Source: Caballeronia choica (GTDB taxonomy: Bacteria > Pseudomonadota > Gammaproteobacteria > Burkholderiales > Burkholderiaceae). From it: 64,000 bases of DNA. How positions within the stretch are numbered: position 1 is the stretch's first letter; every line of letters starts with the position of its first letter. The notes beneath the pieces are model-generated. The model had not been told where the DNA came from. It did not search any database and saw nothing but the letters and a program-made list of their open reading frames with translations. The position numbers were made by a program, and so were the translations under genes. Location: contig NZ_FCON02000014.1 of assembly GCF_001544535.1 (NCBI RefSeq), forward strand, positions 1-64,000, given 5' to 3'. Positions 34,652-44,495 of the stretch are shown here, piece by piece.

Positions 34652-37105
34652 ATGACATCCGTCGACCTGGAATTCGACCAGCTCAACAGTACTGTCGATG
34701 CGCTGCGGCGCTCCATCTCGAACCGCCTGATGTACGGCGTCGGCAAGGACGCCGTGACCGCGCAGCCACGCGACTGGCTGCACGCGGTCGAACTCGCGGT
34801 GCGCGACCGGCTCGTCGCGCGCTGGATGCGGACCACGCGCCAGCAATATGAACAGGATGTGAAACGCGTCTATTACTTGTCGATGGAATTCCTGATCGGC
34901 AGGACGTTTACCAACGCACTGCGCGCGCTCGGCATTCACGACGAAGTGCGGGATGCGCTCTCGGGCCTGGGCGTCGATATCAATGCGCTCGAAGATCTCG
35001 AACCGGATGCGGCGCTCGGCAACGGCGGCCTCGGCCGGCTGGCGGCGTGCTTCCTGGATTCGATGGCGACGGTCGGCATTCCGGGCTTCGGCTACGGCAT
35101 CCGCTATGAATACGGCATGTTCCGCCAGACCATCGTCGACGGCGCGCAGGTCGAAACGCCCGATTACTGGCTGCGCGCCGGCAATCCGTGGGAGTTTCCG
35201 CGGCCCGAAGTGGTCTATCTGGTGCATTTCGGCGGCCGTACGGTGCAGTACGACGACCGCACCGAATGGATCGAGACCGAACATGTCAACGCGATGGCCT
35301 ACGACACCGTGATTCCCGGTTTCGCGACCACCGCGACGAATACGCTGCGCCTGTGGTCCGCGCGCGCGACCGATGAATTCGACCTGTCCGCGTTCAACCA
35401 GGGCGACTACCGCCGCGCGGTGGAGGCGAAGAACACGTCCGAGCACGTGTCGCGCCTGCTTTATCCCGACGACTCCACGCAAGCCGGCCGCGAACTGCGT
35501 TTGCGGCAGGAATACTTCTTCGTCTCCGCGACGATGCAGGACCTGATCCGCCGCTATCAGCGCACGCACTCGCATTTCGGGCGGCTGGCCGAGAAGGTGG
35601 CCGTGCACCTGAATGACACGCACCCCGTGCTCGCGATCCCCGAATTGATGCGCCTGCTCGTCGATAAACATCACGTGCCGTGGGACAAGGCGTGGAAACT
35701 CGTGCAGCAGATGTTCTCGTACACGAATCACACGCTGATGCCCGAGGCGCTCGAAACGTGGGACGTCGAGATGCTCTCGCGCCTGCTGCCGCGCCATCTG
35801 GAAATCATCTTCGACATCAACGCGCAGTTCCTGAAGCAGGTGACCGAGAAGTTCGGCCTCGACGCCGACCTGATTCGCCGCATCTCGCTCGTCGACGAAT
35901 ACGGCCAGCGCCGCGTGCGCATGGCGCATCTGGCGATCGTCGCGAGTCACAAGGTGAACGGCGTGTCGAAGTTGCATTCGCAACTGATGACGCAAAACAT
36001 CTTCTCCGACTTCGCGCGCATGTATCCCGAGCGCTTTACCAACGTGACGAACGGCATTACGCCGCGCCGCTGGCTCGCGCAGGCGAGTCCGTCGCTATCG
36101 TCGCTGATCGACGAGCGGCTCGGGCCGCGTTGGCGCACCGATCTGTTCGAACTCGGGCGGCTGCGCGAATGGCGCGACGATCCCGATTTCCGGAAAGCGT
36201 TTCACGATGCGAAGTTCGCGAACAAGCTGCGGCTCGTCGAGCGGGCGAAGCGCGAGACCGGCGCGGTGATCGATCCGCATGCGCTCTTCGACCTGCAGGT
36301 CAAGCGCATCCACGAATACAAGCGGCAACTGCTGAACATCCTGCACGTGATCGTGCGCTACAACCGCATCCGCGAGGAGCCGGAGCGCGACTGGACGCCG
36401 CGCGTCGTGATGTTCGCGGGCAAGGCGGCGTCCGCGTACAAGATGGCGAAGAACATCATCAAGCTCATCAACGACGTCGCGAAGAAGATCAACGCCGATC
36501 CGCTCGTCGGCGACCGGCTGAAAGTGGGCTTCATCCCGAACTACGGCGTGAGCGTGGCCGAGCTGATCATTCCCGCCGCCGACCTGTCGCAGCAAATTTC
36601 GATGGCCGGCACGGAAGCGTCGGGCACCGGCAACATGAAGCTCGCGCTGAACGGGGCGCTGACCATCGGCACGCTCGACGGCGCGAACATCGAAATCTGC
36701 GACGCCGTTGGCCGGGAGAACATGTTCGTGTTCGGCCACTCGACGGACGAAATCGAAGCGTTGCGTGCGGCGGGATATCGGCCGCGGCAGATCTACGAGC
36801 ACAACCCGGAATTGAAGATCGCGCTCGACCAGATCCGGCTCGGCCATTTTTCGGCGGACGAGCCGCATCGCTTCTATGACATCTTCCACACGCTCGTCGA
36901 CTGGGGCGACCACTACATGGTGCTCGCCGACTTCGACAGCTTCGACAAGGCGCAGGCCGAAGTCGACGAGAAGTTCCGCGACAAGGAGGCGTGGACGAGG
37001 AGCGCGATCGAGAATGTCGCCGGCATGGGCATCTTTTCGTCGGACCGGACGATCGCCGAGTATGCGCAGGAAATCTGGCACGTCGAGCCGCTGACGCTGA
37101 GTTGA
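34652..37105 (+). CDS. glgP: Glycogen/alpha-glucan phosphorylase
   Basis: 817 residues, full length for the family. It releases glucose-1-phosphate from glycogen or maltodextrin in the cytoplasm, using pyridoxal phosphate. [56 protein letters not shown] and the PLP-lysine segment [19 protein letters not shown] are visible. GGAGG precedes the ATG at 34652 by seven bases. The usual glg biosynthesis genes are not adjacent. The upstream 216 bases are AT-rich and shared with the divergent barrel gene. Confidence 0.96.
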   Translation: MTSVDLEFDQLNSTVDALRRSISNRLMYGVGKDAVTAQPRDWLHAVELAVRDRLVARWMRTTRQQYEQDVKRVYYLSMEFLIGRTFTNALRALGIHDEVRDALSGLGVDINALEDLEPDAALGNGGLGRLAACFLDSMATVGIPGFGYGIRYEYGMFRQTIVDGAQVETPDYWLRAGNPWEFPRPEVVYLVHFGGRTVQYDDRTEWIETEHVNAMAYDTVIPGFATTATNTLRLWSARATDEFDLSAFNQGDYRRAVEAKNTSEHVSRLLYPDDSTQAGRELRLRQEYFFVSATMQDLIRRYQRTHSHFGRLAEKVAVHLNDTHPVLAIPELMRLLVDKHHVPWDKAWKLVQQMFSYTNHTLMPEALETWDVEMLSRLLPRHLEIIFDINAQFLKQVTEKFGLDADLIRRISLVDEYGQRRVRMAHLAIVASHKVNGVSKLHSQLMTQNIFSDFARMYPERFTNVTNGITPRRWLAQASPSLSSLIDERLGPRWRTDLFELGRLREWRDDPDFRKAFHDAKFANKLRLVERAKRETGAVIDPHALFDLQVKRIHEYKRQLLNILHVIVRYNRIREEPERDWTPRVVMFAGKAASAYKMAKNIIKLINDVAKKINADPLVGDRLKVGFIPNYGVSVAELIIPAADLSQQISMAGTEASGTGNMKLALNGALTIGTLDGANIEICDAVGRENMFVFGHSTDEIEALRAAGYRPRQIYEHNPELKIALDQIRLGHFSADEPHRFYDIFHTLVDWGDHYMVLADFDSFDKAQAEVDEKFRDKEAWTRSAIENVAGMGIFSSDRTIAEYAQEIWHVEPLTLS

Positions 37106-37158
37106 GCTTGAGTTCGAGCTTGACTTGATGACCCATCCGCCGCCGCGCCCGGGAGCCG

Positions 37159-37488
37159 TCAGCGACGCACGGCGGTTGTCGTCGCGCGGCCCAACGTGGC
37201 TTGCGCGAGATTCGCGGTGAGCGCCCCGATCACGGCATCGAGGCTCGCGTTCGGGACTTCGACACGCAACGTGATGCAATCGTGCCGGCGGTCGGTCGCC
37301 GCGACATACACGCGCACGCGTTCGCCGAGCGCGTCGAGCAACTGGCGGCGCGGGCCGCTCGAACTCGAACCGGGAACCGTAACGGTGAGCGTGACGACGG
37401 TTTCGATGCGTCGCTTGCGTGGGATGCGCATCGGGTGCGCGCTGAGGGTCGTCGCGACCGACGGGAAAACTTCACTTGAGTGGTACAT
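37159..37488 (-). CDS. Hypothetical protein with ACT-like pattern
   Basis: About 109 residues. The core reads RRIETVVTLTVTVPGS, a helix (GPRRQLLDALGERV), RVYVAATDRRHDCITLRVEVPNASLDAVIGALTANL: a strand-helix-strand-strand-helix order resembling a ferredoxin-like or ACT fold. I do not recognise a family. No clear ribosome-binding site is present at 37488 or at the internal ATG at 37431, so the start is uncertain. Confidence 0.5.
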   Translation of the reverse strand: MYHSSEVFPSVATTLSAHPMRIPRKRRIETVVTLTVTVPGSSSSGPRRQLLDALGERVRVYVAATDRRHDCITLRVEVPNASLDAVIGALTANLAQATLGRATTTAVRR

Positions 37489-37592
37489 CGAGAAGGGCCG
37501 TCTTGCGACGGCCGGTAGCCATAACAGAGTCACTCTATCTGGCCGCGCCTAAACGGCGCACAAAACTCGCCGTCACCGGCGTAAACAAAGCA

Positions 37593-38000
37593 TCAATTTG
37601 CGCTTGCGGCGGTATTGCGCGCGTGTTTCGCAATGGCCTCGTGCACGAGTACGGCGACGCGGTCGGCGAATTCCTGGTCTTTCGTGATGAGCACTTCGCG
37701 CTCGCCGTCGGGCGTCGTCACGAGCAACTGATAGATGACGTCCTGCGTGATCCAGGACAGATAGCCGACCACCGCGATCATCAGGCCGAGCACGAGCGCC
37801 GGCCCCGATCCGATGATCGCGCCAACGACGAGCGCGACGAGTCCGATCACGCCGATGATGATCGGCAGCGGCTTTTTGCGCGAAATTCTTACGACACGGG
37901 CGGAGCGCAGGTCGCGCAGCGGAAACATCTGACCCGCTGCGCTCAGGCCTGCGCGCGACAGCGTGACGCCTCGCTCGTTGAATGGGGGTTCCGTTTGCAT
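37593..38000 (-). CDS. Small membrane protein, DUF6232-like
   Basis: 135 residues. PFNERGVTLSRAGLSAAGQMFPLRDLRSARVV leads into two closely spaced hydrophobic segments (IIIGVIGLVALVVGAIIGSGPALVLGLMIAVVGYLSW, about 50-85). A cytoplasmic domain follows (DVIYQLLVTTPDGEREVLITKDQEFADRVAVLVHEAI). The layout matches the DUF6232 family as I remember it, whose function is unknown. The ATG at 38000 lacks a strong ribosome-binding site; a longer frame to 38297 is not coding-like. Confidence 0.72.
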   Translation of the reverse strand: MQTEPPFNERGVTLSRAGLSAAGQMFPLRDLRSARVVRISRKKPLPIIIGVIGLVALVVGAIIGSGPALVLGLMIAVVGYLSWITQDVIYQLLVTTPDGEREVLITKDQEFADRVAVLVHEAIAKHARNTAASAN

Positions 38001-38083
38001 GGGATGAAAAATAGCGGCTGAATAAAGGGCGCAGGTTACCAGACGCGGCGTCGGTTTTGTATTTCGCGGGGTTGCCATGGGTG

Positions 38084-38237
38084 CGTTGCAGCGGGCCCGA
38101 CGGGCCGCGCCTCGGCTTTGCGCTGGTGGATGGGATGCTCGAACGCGGCGATCTGTCGCTTTACCATCGCGCACGCCACGTTCGGCAATGCGTCCTCGCT
38201 CGCGCAGCAGCAGCCTGAACGGCGCCTTCTGCAATGA
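38084..38237 (+). pseudogene. Decayed C-terminal fragment of an ECF sigma factor
   Basis: In one frame the DNA reads GPRLGFALVDGMLERGDLSLYH, stopping at 38216-38218. In another frame just after, it reads QQQPERRLLQ and stops at 38235-38237. Both pieces resemble the C-terminal extension of ECF42-type sigma factors (G-A-x-ALVD-L--RGDL--YH ... QPERRFL), with the part between missing or shifted. ECF42 sigma factors are characteristically encoded beside YciI/DGPF genes, and such a gene starts 100 bases downstream. No complete sigma-factor gene is present. The call depends on family memory and short matches. Confidence 0.45.
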
Positions 38238-38336
38238 CGACTCCAAGAGTTCGTGTGCCCGATATTTTTTTCGCGCCGCATGTCGATTTGCGGCCACGCC
38301 GAACGACGACTATGTGGGCACACATTGGAGACGTCG

Positions 38337-38705
38337 ATGAAATATCTCTGTCTGATCTATTACGACGAACACAAGCTCGACGCGCTTTCGTCGTCGGAAT
38401 TCGATGCGCTCGTGAGGGAAGCGGTCGACTACGACGAACGCATGCGCGAAAGCGGTCATTACGTGACCTCCAACGCGCTGCAACCGACGCCGACCGCGAC
38501 TTCGCTGCGCGTGCAGGGCGGCCGCGTGTCGGTCACGGACGGCCCGTTCGCCGAGACGAAGGAGCAACTCTGCGGATTCATCGTGATCAAGGCGCAGGAC
38601 CTGAACGACGCAATCCGCGTGGCGTCGGCGATTCCGGCGGCGCGACTGGGCTGCGTCGAACTGCGACCGGTGAGGGATCTCAGTCGCTGGGGCGGCACGC
38701 ATTGA
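38337..38705 (+). CDS. YciI/DGPF-domain protein
   Basis: 122 residues of the YCII-related fold: MKYLCLIYYDEHKLDAL at the start, a central helix, and VSVTDGPFAETKEQLCGFIVIKAQDL carrying the DGPF signature. Proteins of this type are genomic partners of ECF42 sigma factors, and a decayed sigma fragment lies just upstream. The biochemical role is unknown. GGAG lies seven bases before the ATG at 38337. Confidence 0.92.
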   Translation: MKYLCLIYYDEHKLDALSSSEFDALVREAVDYDERMRESGHYVTSNALQPTPTATSLRVQGGRVSVTDGPFAETKEQLCGFIVIKAQDLNDAIRVASAIPAARLGCVELRPVRDLSRWGGTH

Positions 38706-38729
38706 GCTAACCGCAACTATTTTGCATGG

Positions 38730-38766
38730 GACCAGAGTAAGCGCTCACTCTGGTCAACAGGAGACA
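38730..38766 (+). promoter_or_regulatory. Leader hairpin directly upstream of the VOC gene ribosome-binding site
   Basis: GACCAGAGT (38730-38738) pairs perfectly with ACTCTGGTC (38747-38755) around the loop AAGCGCTC, preceded by TTTGCATGG and followed by AACAGGAGACA and the ATG at 38771. The same design (GCATGG, G-NCC-GAGT arm, AGCGC core, complementary arm, then ACAGGAGACA) recurs at 56.1-56.3 kb before an unrelated transporter. Confidence 0.75.
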
Positions 38767-38770
38767 GACG

Positions 38771-39169
38771 ATGCAACAGGAACATGACCTTCTGAAAACG
38801 AGTCGCGCGTTCAGCGGCTATTCGGTGAACGATGTCGCGAGGGCGAAGTCTTTCTACGGAGACACGCTCGGGCTGAACGTGTCCGAGTCGAACGGACTGC
38901 TGACGCTGCATCTCGCTGGCGGCAACAACGTGTTGATCTACCCAAAGCCGAATCACACGCCGGCGACGTTCACGGTACTCAATTTCCCGGTGGCAAGCGT
39001 CGATGACACCGTCGATATGCTCGTGAAACGGGGCGTGCGCTTCGAGCACTACAACGAGCCAAACCTGCAGACGGATGAGAAGGGCGTGTGCCGCGCGAGC
39101 GGCGGCCCAGTGATCGCGTGGTTCAAGGACCCGGCTGGCAATGTGCTTTCGATCCTCGAAGCAGATTGA
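38771..39169 (+). CDS. VOC (glyoxalase/bleomycin-resistance-like) family protein
   Basis: 132 residues, one vicinal-oxygen-chelate module pair: [69 protein letters not shown] and the terminal [16 protein letters not shown]. The family includes glyoxalases, dioxygenases and antibiotic-binding proteins; the substrate is not evident. An ACAGGAGACA site lies directly after a leader hairpin, and the ATG is at 38771. It sits in a cluster with the YciI gene, a common pairing in ECF-associated loci. Confidence 0.9.
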   Translation: MQQEHDLLKTSRAFSGYSVNDVARAKSFYGDTLGLNVSESNGLLTLHLAGGNNVLIYPKPNHTPATFTVLNFPVASVDDTVDMLVKRGVRFEHYNEPNLQTDEKGVCRASGGPVIAWFKDPAGNVLSILEAD

Positions 39170-39232
39170 GTTGCCGCGCCATCGGCGAAGGCGCGCGGCG
39201 CGCGGCCGCCAGCCTCGCCGAAGCTTCCCTAA

Positions 39233-39502
39233 CTACAGGCCGAACCGTTTGAGGAACACCGGAAGGAGTTGCGCCATGAAGACGGCGGAGACCACCCAGA
39301 CGATGATGGCATTCCTGGCATCCGATAAATCCGCCTTCGAGGCGTAGTTCGACTTCACGACTGCAATATCTGTTTTCATGGCTGGAAGTTCTCGTTCAAG
39401 ACTTGTTACACGTTCCGCGAGTTCCATATTCGGTGGCTCCTGTCCTGTTCCGTTCGTTGAAGGGCCGCCTGCGCGAGAGTCAATTTTGTGGAGCGTTCCC
39501 AT
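39233..39502 (-). CDS. Hypothetical protein with coiled coil and C-terminal membrane segment
   Basis: 89 residues. ELAERVTSLERELPAMKTDIAVVKSNY is a heptad-like coiled coil, followed by KADLSDARNAIIVWVVSAVFMAQLLPVFLKRFGL with one membrane segment at the end. The layout resembles small phage-associated or bacterial tail-anchored proteins. The ATG at 39502 has GAGG ten bases upstream; an internal ATG at the coiled coil also has AGGAG before it, so the start is ambiguous. Confidence 0.65.
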   Translation of the reverse strand: MGTLHKIDSRAGGPSTNGTGQEPPNMELAERVTSLERELPAMKTDIAVVKSNYASKADLSDARNAIIVWVVSAVFMAQLLPVFLKRFGL

Positions 39503-39829
39503 TTCCAGCCTCGATCTTAAGTCGGTTCATCATCGCAAAATAGTCAAGAAAGCTCATAACGCTGCAACCGACTCACTTGACCAGTCCTGTAGGAATGCTC
39601 ACATTCGCACGGGGTCCAGATTCAGCGTCAAAGTCCTCTCACCAGCGACCTCAGTGTACGAGGAATAACCGCCCGCGGGCGGCACCTGGCCATCAGGCCA
39701 AGGGTCGATCGCACGCGTCGCGAACTTCCGGGATTACCCGTATGCCCGGTAGTGTCAAATCTTGCATATCGGACTTTATCGATATATAGTTCGCTTCAAG
39801 ACGATTCAGAAGGTCCCTTCGGCACTCAA
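39503..39829. other. 327-base intergenic region ahead of the ArsR gene
   Basis: No gene is supported. The right-hand part (39763-39790) contains the promoter and operator of the ArsR gene. The left part (39503-39760) has short open frames without ribosome-binding sites and otherwise shows nothing recognisable. Confidence 0.6.
39763..39790 (+). promoter_or_regulatory. Sigma-70 promoter with embedded ArsR-type operator
   Basis: TTGCAT (39763-39768) and TATAGT (39785-39790) are separated by 16 bases. Within and around the spacer, ATATCG (39766-39771) and CGATAT (39780-39785) are inverted arms 8 bases apart. ArsR repressors bind such imperfect dyads overlapping their promoters, so autoregulation is likely. 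Confidence 0.7.
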
Positions 39830-40126
39830 ATGGACATCGACGCAATTCACAAGGCCCTGGCCAATCCGGTCCGCCGCGAGATTCTCGCCTGGCTGAAAGA
39901 GCCGGAGGCGCATTTCATGCAGCAGGAAATGCCGCTGGCGAATGGCGTCTGCGCGGGTCAGATCGACGCGCGTTGTGCGATGTCACAGTCGACTGTTTCG
40001 GCGCATCTCGCCACGCTGCACAAGGCGGGACTGGTCACGTCGAAGCGCATCGGGCAGTGGGTGTTTTTCAAGCGCGACGAGGCCGTGATCCAGGCGTTCC
40101 TCGATCACATCAACAAGGGCCTTTAG
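39830..40126 (+). CDS. ArsR family transcriptional regulator
   Basis: 98 residues, a winged-helix dimer: DAIHKALANPVRREILAWLKEPE, then a loop with CAGQIDARCAMSQSTVSAHLATLHKAGLVTSKRIGQWVFFKRD. The recognition helix is SQSTVSAHLATLHKAGL. Cysteines at about 44 and 52 could sense thiol-reactive compounds. The next gene is an old yellow enzyme; ArsR/OYE pairs in related genomes respond to electrophiles, so this regulator may control its neighbour. The ATG at 39830 is chosen by family alignment; a longer frame to 39752 would read through the promoter. Confidence 0.92.
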   Translation: MDIDAIHKALANPVRREILAWLKEPEAHFMQQEMPLANGVCAGQIDARCAMSQSTVSAHLATLHKAGLVTSKRIGQWVFFKRDEAVIQAFLDHINKGL

Positions 40127-40213
40127 GACTTCCAGGCCCGCGTCGGTACAGCAGGTCGTGAAAATCGTCGAAGCAGTTCCATGTTCCTCATAGTTCATTC
40201 AGGATCACTACTC

Positions 40214-41275
40214 ATGCCAAACCTTTTCGACCCGCTTCAAGTCGGCGCCCTTACGCTGCGCAATCGCATCATCATGGCTCCGCTCACGCGCCAGCGCGCA
40301 GGTTCCGCGCGCGTGCCGAACGCGCTGATGGCGAAGTACTACGCCGATCGTGCGGCAGCCGGCCTCATCCTGAGCGAGGCGACTTCGGTCACGCCGCAGG
40401 GCGTGGGTTACGCCGATACACCGGGCATCTGGTCGGATGAGCAGGTCGAAGGCTGGAAGCTCGTCACGAAGGCCGTTCACGACGCGGGCGGCAAGATCTT
40501 CCTGCAACTGTGGCACGTCGGCCGTGTTTCGGATCCGGTATTCCTCAATGGGGAACTGCCGGTCGCGCCGAGCGCGATCGCGGCATCGGGGCACGTGAGC
40601 CTCGTGCGTCCGAAGCGTGAGTACGTGACGCCGCGCGCACTCGAACTCGACGAAATTCCGGGCATCGTGGCCGCATATCGCAAGGGCGCGGAAAACGCGA
40701 AGCGCGCGGGCTTCGACGGCGTCGAAGTGCATGGCGCGAACGGCTATCTGCTCGACCAGTTCCTGCAGGACAGCACCAACAAGCGCACCGACATCTACGG
40801 CGGCTCGATCGAGAACCGTGCGCGTCTGCTGCTCGAAGTGACGGACGCATGTATCGACGTGTGGGGCGCGGATCGCGTAGGTGTTCACCTCGCGCCGCGC
40901 GCCGACTCTCACTCGATGGGCGACAGCGACCGCGCCGCAACCTTCGGCTACGTGGCACGCGAACTCGGCAAGCGCAAGATCGCGTTCATCGCCGCGCGCG
41001 AATACGTTGGCGCGGACAGCCTCGGACCGCAGTTGAAGAAGGCGTTCGGCGGCGTGTATATCGCGAACGAAAAGTTCACGAAGGAAAGCGCGCAGGCGGC
41101 GCTCGAGCGCGGCGACGCCGACGCTGTGGCCTGGGGTCAGCCGTTCATTGCCAACGCGGATCTCGTGCGCCGCTTCGAAGTCGATGCCTCGCTGAACGCG
41201 CCGGATGCGTCGACGTTCTACGCCCCGGGTGCCGAAGGCTATACCGACTATCCGATGCTCGAAACCGCGGACTGA
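40214..41275 (+). CDS. Old yellow enzyme, NADH:flavin oxidoreductase / alkene reductase
   Basis: 353 residues, the FMN-binding TIM barrel of OYE enzymes such as NemA and YqjM. FDPLQVGALTLRNRIIMAPLTRQRA is the start, LQLWHVGRVSDP gives the active-site His, FDGVEVHGANGYLLDQFLQDSTNKRTDIYGGSIENRARLLLEV the core with His/Asn residues binding the substrate, and VGVHLAPRADSHSM the FMN phosphate region. It reduces activated alkenes, nitro compounds or other electrophiles with NAD(P)H. It lies 87 bases downstream of ArsR. AGGA precedes the ATG at 40214. Confidence 0.95.
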   Translation: MPNLFDPLQVGALTLRNRIIMAPLTRQRAGSARVPNALMAKYYADRAAAGLILSEATSVTPQGVGYADTPGIWSDEQVEGWKLVTKAVHDAGGKIFLQLWHVGRVSDPVFLNGELPVAPSAIAASGHVSLVRPKREYVTPRALELDEIPGIVAAYRKGAENAKRAGFDGVEVHGANGYLLDQFLQDSTNKRTDIYGGSIENRARLLLEVTDACIDVWGADRVGVHLAPRADSHSMGDSDRAATFGYVARELGKRKIAFIAAREYVGADSLGPQLKKAFGGVYIANEKFTKESAQAALERGDADAVAWGQPFIANADLVRRFEVDASLNAPDASTFYAPGAEGYTDYPMLETAD

Positions 41276-41296
41276 GTCATCGCGCGCGACGCATCG

Positions 41297-41317
41297 AAAA
41301 AACAGCGGCTTCGGCCG
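41297..41317 (-). terminator. UUCG-like terminator downstream of the UvrA2-like gene
   Basis: CGGC (41306-41309) and GCCG (41314-41317) close a four-base loop. On the minus strand the stem is followed within two bases by GTTTTTT (the A-run at 41297-41302). It lies 12 bases after the UvrA2-like stop, so it ends that unit and may serve the convergent OYE gene too. Confidence 0.7.
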
Positions 41318-41328
41318 ATGTGCTTCGT

Positions 41329-43977
41329 TTACAGCCGTTCCCGCAGGTACGCCGCCGTGCGGCTCGCGCCGACCTTGGCGACTTCGCGCGGCAGTCCGCA
41401 AGCCACGGTTTTGCCGCCGTCATCGCCGGCACCGGGGCCGATGTCGATGAGCCAGTCGCTATGCGCGGCAACGCGCATGTCATGCTCGACGACGATCACC
41501 GTATTGCCCGCATCGACGAGTCCCTGGAGTTGCGTCATCAACCGGTCCACGTCGGCGGGATGCAGGCCCGTGGTCGGTTCGTCGAGGATATAGAGCGAGT
41601 CGCCGCGTTGCGCGCGCTGCAATTCGGTCGCGAGCTTGATGCGCTGCGCCTCGCCGCCCGACAGTTCCGTCGCGGGCTGGCCGAGCCGCAGATAGCCGAG
41701 GCCGATGTCCTGCAACACCTTCAGCGCGCGCATGACTTGCGCTTCGCCGGCGAAGAACTCGCAGGCGGCGTCGACGGTCAGTCCCAGCACCTGCGCGATG
41801 CTCTTGCCATGCCAGTCGATTTCGAGCGTTTGCGCGTTGTAGCGCGTGCCGTGGCAGGTGGAGCAGGGTGCATAGACGCTCGGCAGGAACAGCAGTTCGA
41901 CGCTGACGAAGCCTTCGCCTTCGCACGTCGGGCAGCGGCCCTTCGCGACGTTGAACGAAAAGCGGCCCGCGTCGTAGCGCCGCTTGCGAGCCGCGGGGGT
42001 GTCGGCAAAGAGCTTGCGGACGTGATCGAAGAGTCCCGTGTAGGTGGCGAGGTTCGAACGTGGCGTGCGACCGATCGGCTTCTGGTCGACGCGTACGAGC
42101 CGCCGGATCGCGCTCATGCCTTCGACGATATCGCCGCCCGTCGGTTCAGTGTCGGCGGCGAGCAGCGGATCGAGCTCTTCGTCGGCATCGGGCGTGAGCG
42201 TGCGCCCGAGATGAGCCGCGACGAGTTCCGGCAGCGCCTGGCTGACGAGGCTCGACTTGCCCGACCCCGACACACCGGTCACGGTCGTGAAGCAGCCGAG
42301 CGGAAACGACGCATCGAGCTCATGCAGGTTGTTGCGCGTGATCTTCGCGAGCCGCAGCCAGCCCGAAGGCTTGCGCGGCGTGTGCGCGGCGGGCTTGTGC
42401 GTGGCGAAGAGATGCTTGCGCGTCTGCGATTCCTCGACGTTCGCGAGCCCCTTTGGCGGCCCGCTATAGACCACATGTCCGCCCTGTTCGCCCGCCGCCG
42501 GTCCGACATCGACGAGCCAGTCCGCGCGACGCATCATGCTGAGATCGTGCTCCACGACGAACAGCGAATTGCCCGCCGCCTTCAGGCGCTCGAGTGCTGC
42601 GAAGAGCGCTTCGCCGTCGGCCGGATGCAGGCCCGCCGATGGTTCGTCGAGCACATATACGACGCCGAACAGTTGCGATGCGAGCTGGGTCGCGAGACGC
42701 AGGCGCTGCAATTCGCCCGATGAAAGCGTGGGCGTCGCACGATCGAGCGCGAGGTAGCCGAGGCCGAGATCGGTGAGCGTCGTGAGGCGTTCGAGTAGCT
42801 CCGCCGCGATACGCTGCGCCGCGACCCGTTTCTCGTCCGACATGTTCGGCGTGCGCCTGACATCGGGCGACGCCTTGTGCGCCGAGCCGCCGGCGGCGAC
42901 GCGCCGCTCGGTCGCCTCGCGCATGGCGCGCTTGCCGAGGATCGCGCCGTCGCCATCGTTCCCGTGCGTGTGTGCGGGCAATTCGCCGCGCGCGATCGGT
43001 CCGAGGAGGTCGGCGACGCGCGCCAGCGGCAGGCGCGAAAACGCGGCGATATCGAGCCCCGCGAACTTCACCGACAACGCCTCGCGCTTCAACCGCTTGC
43101 CATGACACGCCGGGCATTCGCTGCTGACCATGTATTGCGAGACGCGCTTTTTCATCAGCGCGCTCTGCGTGTTCGCGAACGTATGCAGCACGTAGCGCCG
43201 CGCGCCGGAAAACGTGCCCTGGTAGCTCGGCTCCAGCTTGCGCTTGAGCGCGACGCGCGTGGCCTCGGGCGTCAGGCCGGCGTAGACGGGGACGGTCGGC
43301 GTTTCGTCGGTGAAGAGAATCCAGTCGCGATCCTGCTTCGGCAGATCGCGCCACGGTGTGTCGACGTCGTAGCCGAGCGTCACGAGGATGTCGCGCAGGT
43401 TCTGCCCGTGCCACGCCGGCGGCCATGCGGCGATCGCGCGCTCGCGGATCGTCAGCGAATCGTCGGGAACCAGCGATTTTTCCGTGACCTCGTAGACGCG
43501 CCCGAGTCCGTGACACGTCGGGCACGCGCCCTGGACCGTGTTCGGCGAGAAGTCCTCGGCGAAGAGCATCGGCTGCTTCGGCGGATAGCTGCCAGTGCGC
43601 GAATAGAGCATGCGCACGAGGCTCGACAGCGTGGTGACGCTGCCCACCGACGACCGCGCGTTCGGCGTGCCGCGCTGCTGCTGGAGCGCGACGGCGGGCG
43701 GCAACCCTTCGATCGCGTCGACTTCGGGCACGCCGACCTGTTCGATCAGCCGCCGCGCGTAAGGCGCGACGGATTCGAAGTAGCGACGCTGCGCCTCGGC
43801 ATAGAGTGTGCCGAACGCAAGCGACGACTTGCCCGAACCGGACACGCCCGTGAACACGACGAGCGCATCGCGGGGAATGTCGACGTCGATGTTCTTGAGG
43901 TTGTGTTCGCGCGCGCCGCGAACGCGGACAAAGCCGGCACGCGATGCTTCGACGGAAGGTTTTGGGCGGGAGTTCAT
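41329..43977 (-). CDS. UvrA2-like excinuclease ATPase subunit
   Basis: 882 residues with two ABC ATPase modules. The first Walker A is [14 protein letters not shown] with signature [15 protein letters not shown] and Walker [17 protein letters not shown]. The second Walker A is [14 protein letters not shown] with signature [15 protein letters not shown] and Walker [16 protein letters not shown]. Zinc modules show [24 protein letters not shown] and CPTCEGEGF...[10 protein letters not shown]. It is shorter than housekeeping UvrA (about 940), which fits the UvrA2 class linked to tolerance of DNA-damaging compounds. No uvrB is adjacent. The ATG at 43977 has GGAG upstream. Confidence 0.93.
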   Translation of the reverse strand: MNSRPKPSVEASRAGFVRVRGAREHNLKNIDVDIPRDALVVFTGVSGSGKSSLAFGTLYAEAQRRYFESVAPYARRLIEQVGVPEVDAIEGLPPAVALQQQRGTPNARSSVGSVTTLSSLVRMLYSRTGSYPPKQPMLFAEDFSPNTVQGACPTCHGLGRVYEVTEKSLVPDDSLTIRERAIAAWPPAWHGQNLRDILVTLGYDVDTPWRDLPKQDRDWILFTDETPTVPVYAGLTPEATRVALKRKLEPSYQGTFSGARRYVLHTFANTQSALMKKRVSQYMVSSECPACHGKRLKREALSVKFAGLDIAAFSRLPLARVADLLGPIARGELPAHTHGNDGDGAILGKRAMREATERRVAAGGSAHKASPDVRRTPNMSDEKRVAAQRIAAELLERLTTLTDLGLGYLALDRATPTLSSGELQRLRLATQLASQLFGVVYVLDEPSAGLHPADGEALFAALERLKAAGNSLFVVEHDLSMMRRADWLVDVGPAAGEQGGHVVYSGPPKGLANVEESQTRKHLFATHKPAAHTPRKPSGWLRLAKITRNNLHELDASFPLGCFTTVTGVSGSGKSSLVSQALPELVAAHLGRTLTPDADEELDPLLAADTEPTGGDIVEGMSAIRRLVRVDQKPIGRTPRSNLATYTGLFDHVRKLFADTPAARKRRYDAGRFSFNVAKGRCPTCEGEGFVSVELLFLPSVYAPCSTCHGTRYNAQTLEIDWHGKSIAQVLGLTVDAACEFFAGEAQVMRALKVLQDIGLGYLRLGQPATELSGGEAQRIKLATELQRAQRGDSLYILDEPTTGLHPADVDRLMTQLQGLVDAGNTVIVVEHDMRVAAHSDWLIDIGPGAGDDGGKTVACGLPREVAKVGASRTAAYLRERL

Positions 43978-44036
43978 GCGCTCCGACGATAGCAAGCGCC
44001 GCGCCCGAACGCCAGGAGGCCGCTTATGAAGGCACC

Positions 44037-44339
44037 TTACGAAGGCAGCTTCGCCGCGAGCACGTCGATGTTCATGATCTCGGGCGGCTTCGCGAACAGA
44101 TCAGCGGCCTTCGCCATCAGCGCCTCGGCGACCTTGCCCGACAAGTGCGCCTGGCGACCGGCGTCGTCGGGAAATGCGTCGAAGATGCCGAACGTCGACG
44201 GGCCGATGCGCAGGCCGAACCACGCGATCGTTGCAGGTTCCTGCTCGACGAGCGGCAGTCCACTCATCAGGAAGCTCTCCACTTCCTGCTCCTTGCCCGG
44301 CTTCGCTTCCAGGCGGACGAACAATGCGGCCTTCACCAT
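44037..44339 (-). CDS. Antibiotic-biosynthesis-monooxygenase (ABM) domain protein
   Basis: 100 residues, a ferredoxin-like ABM fold: VKAALFVRLEAKPGKEQEVESFLMSGLPLVEQEP, then WFGLRIGPSTFGIFDAFPDDAGRQAHLSGKVAEAL. Such small dimers act as quinol monooxygenases or cofactor-free oxygenases, or have no known activity. AAGGAG precedes the ATG. It lies just upstream, on the same strand, of the UvrA2-like gene (59-base gap), so they may be co-transcribed. Confidence 0.9.
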   Translation of the reverse strand: MVKAALFVRLEAKPGKEQEVESFLMSGLPLVEQEPATIAWFGLRIGPSTFGIFDAFPDDAGRQAHLSGKVAEALMAKAADLFAKPPEIMNIDVLAAKLPS

Positions 44340-44495
44340 GACACGACTCCTTTGGCAGACGTTGGGGGGATGATCGAATCATAGGTGCTCTCTTTGATTC
44401 CCGCCGGGATGGGGTGCCAGGCGGCATGTCAAAACGCCCGCCGATGGTGTATTGATTGCAGTGGCGCTGGAATCGATGAAAAAGCGAGGGCACTC

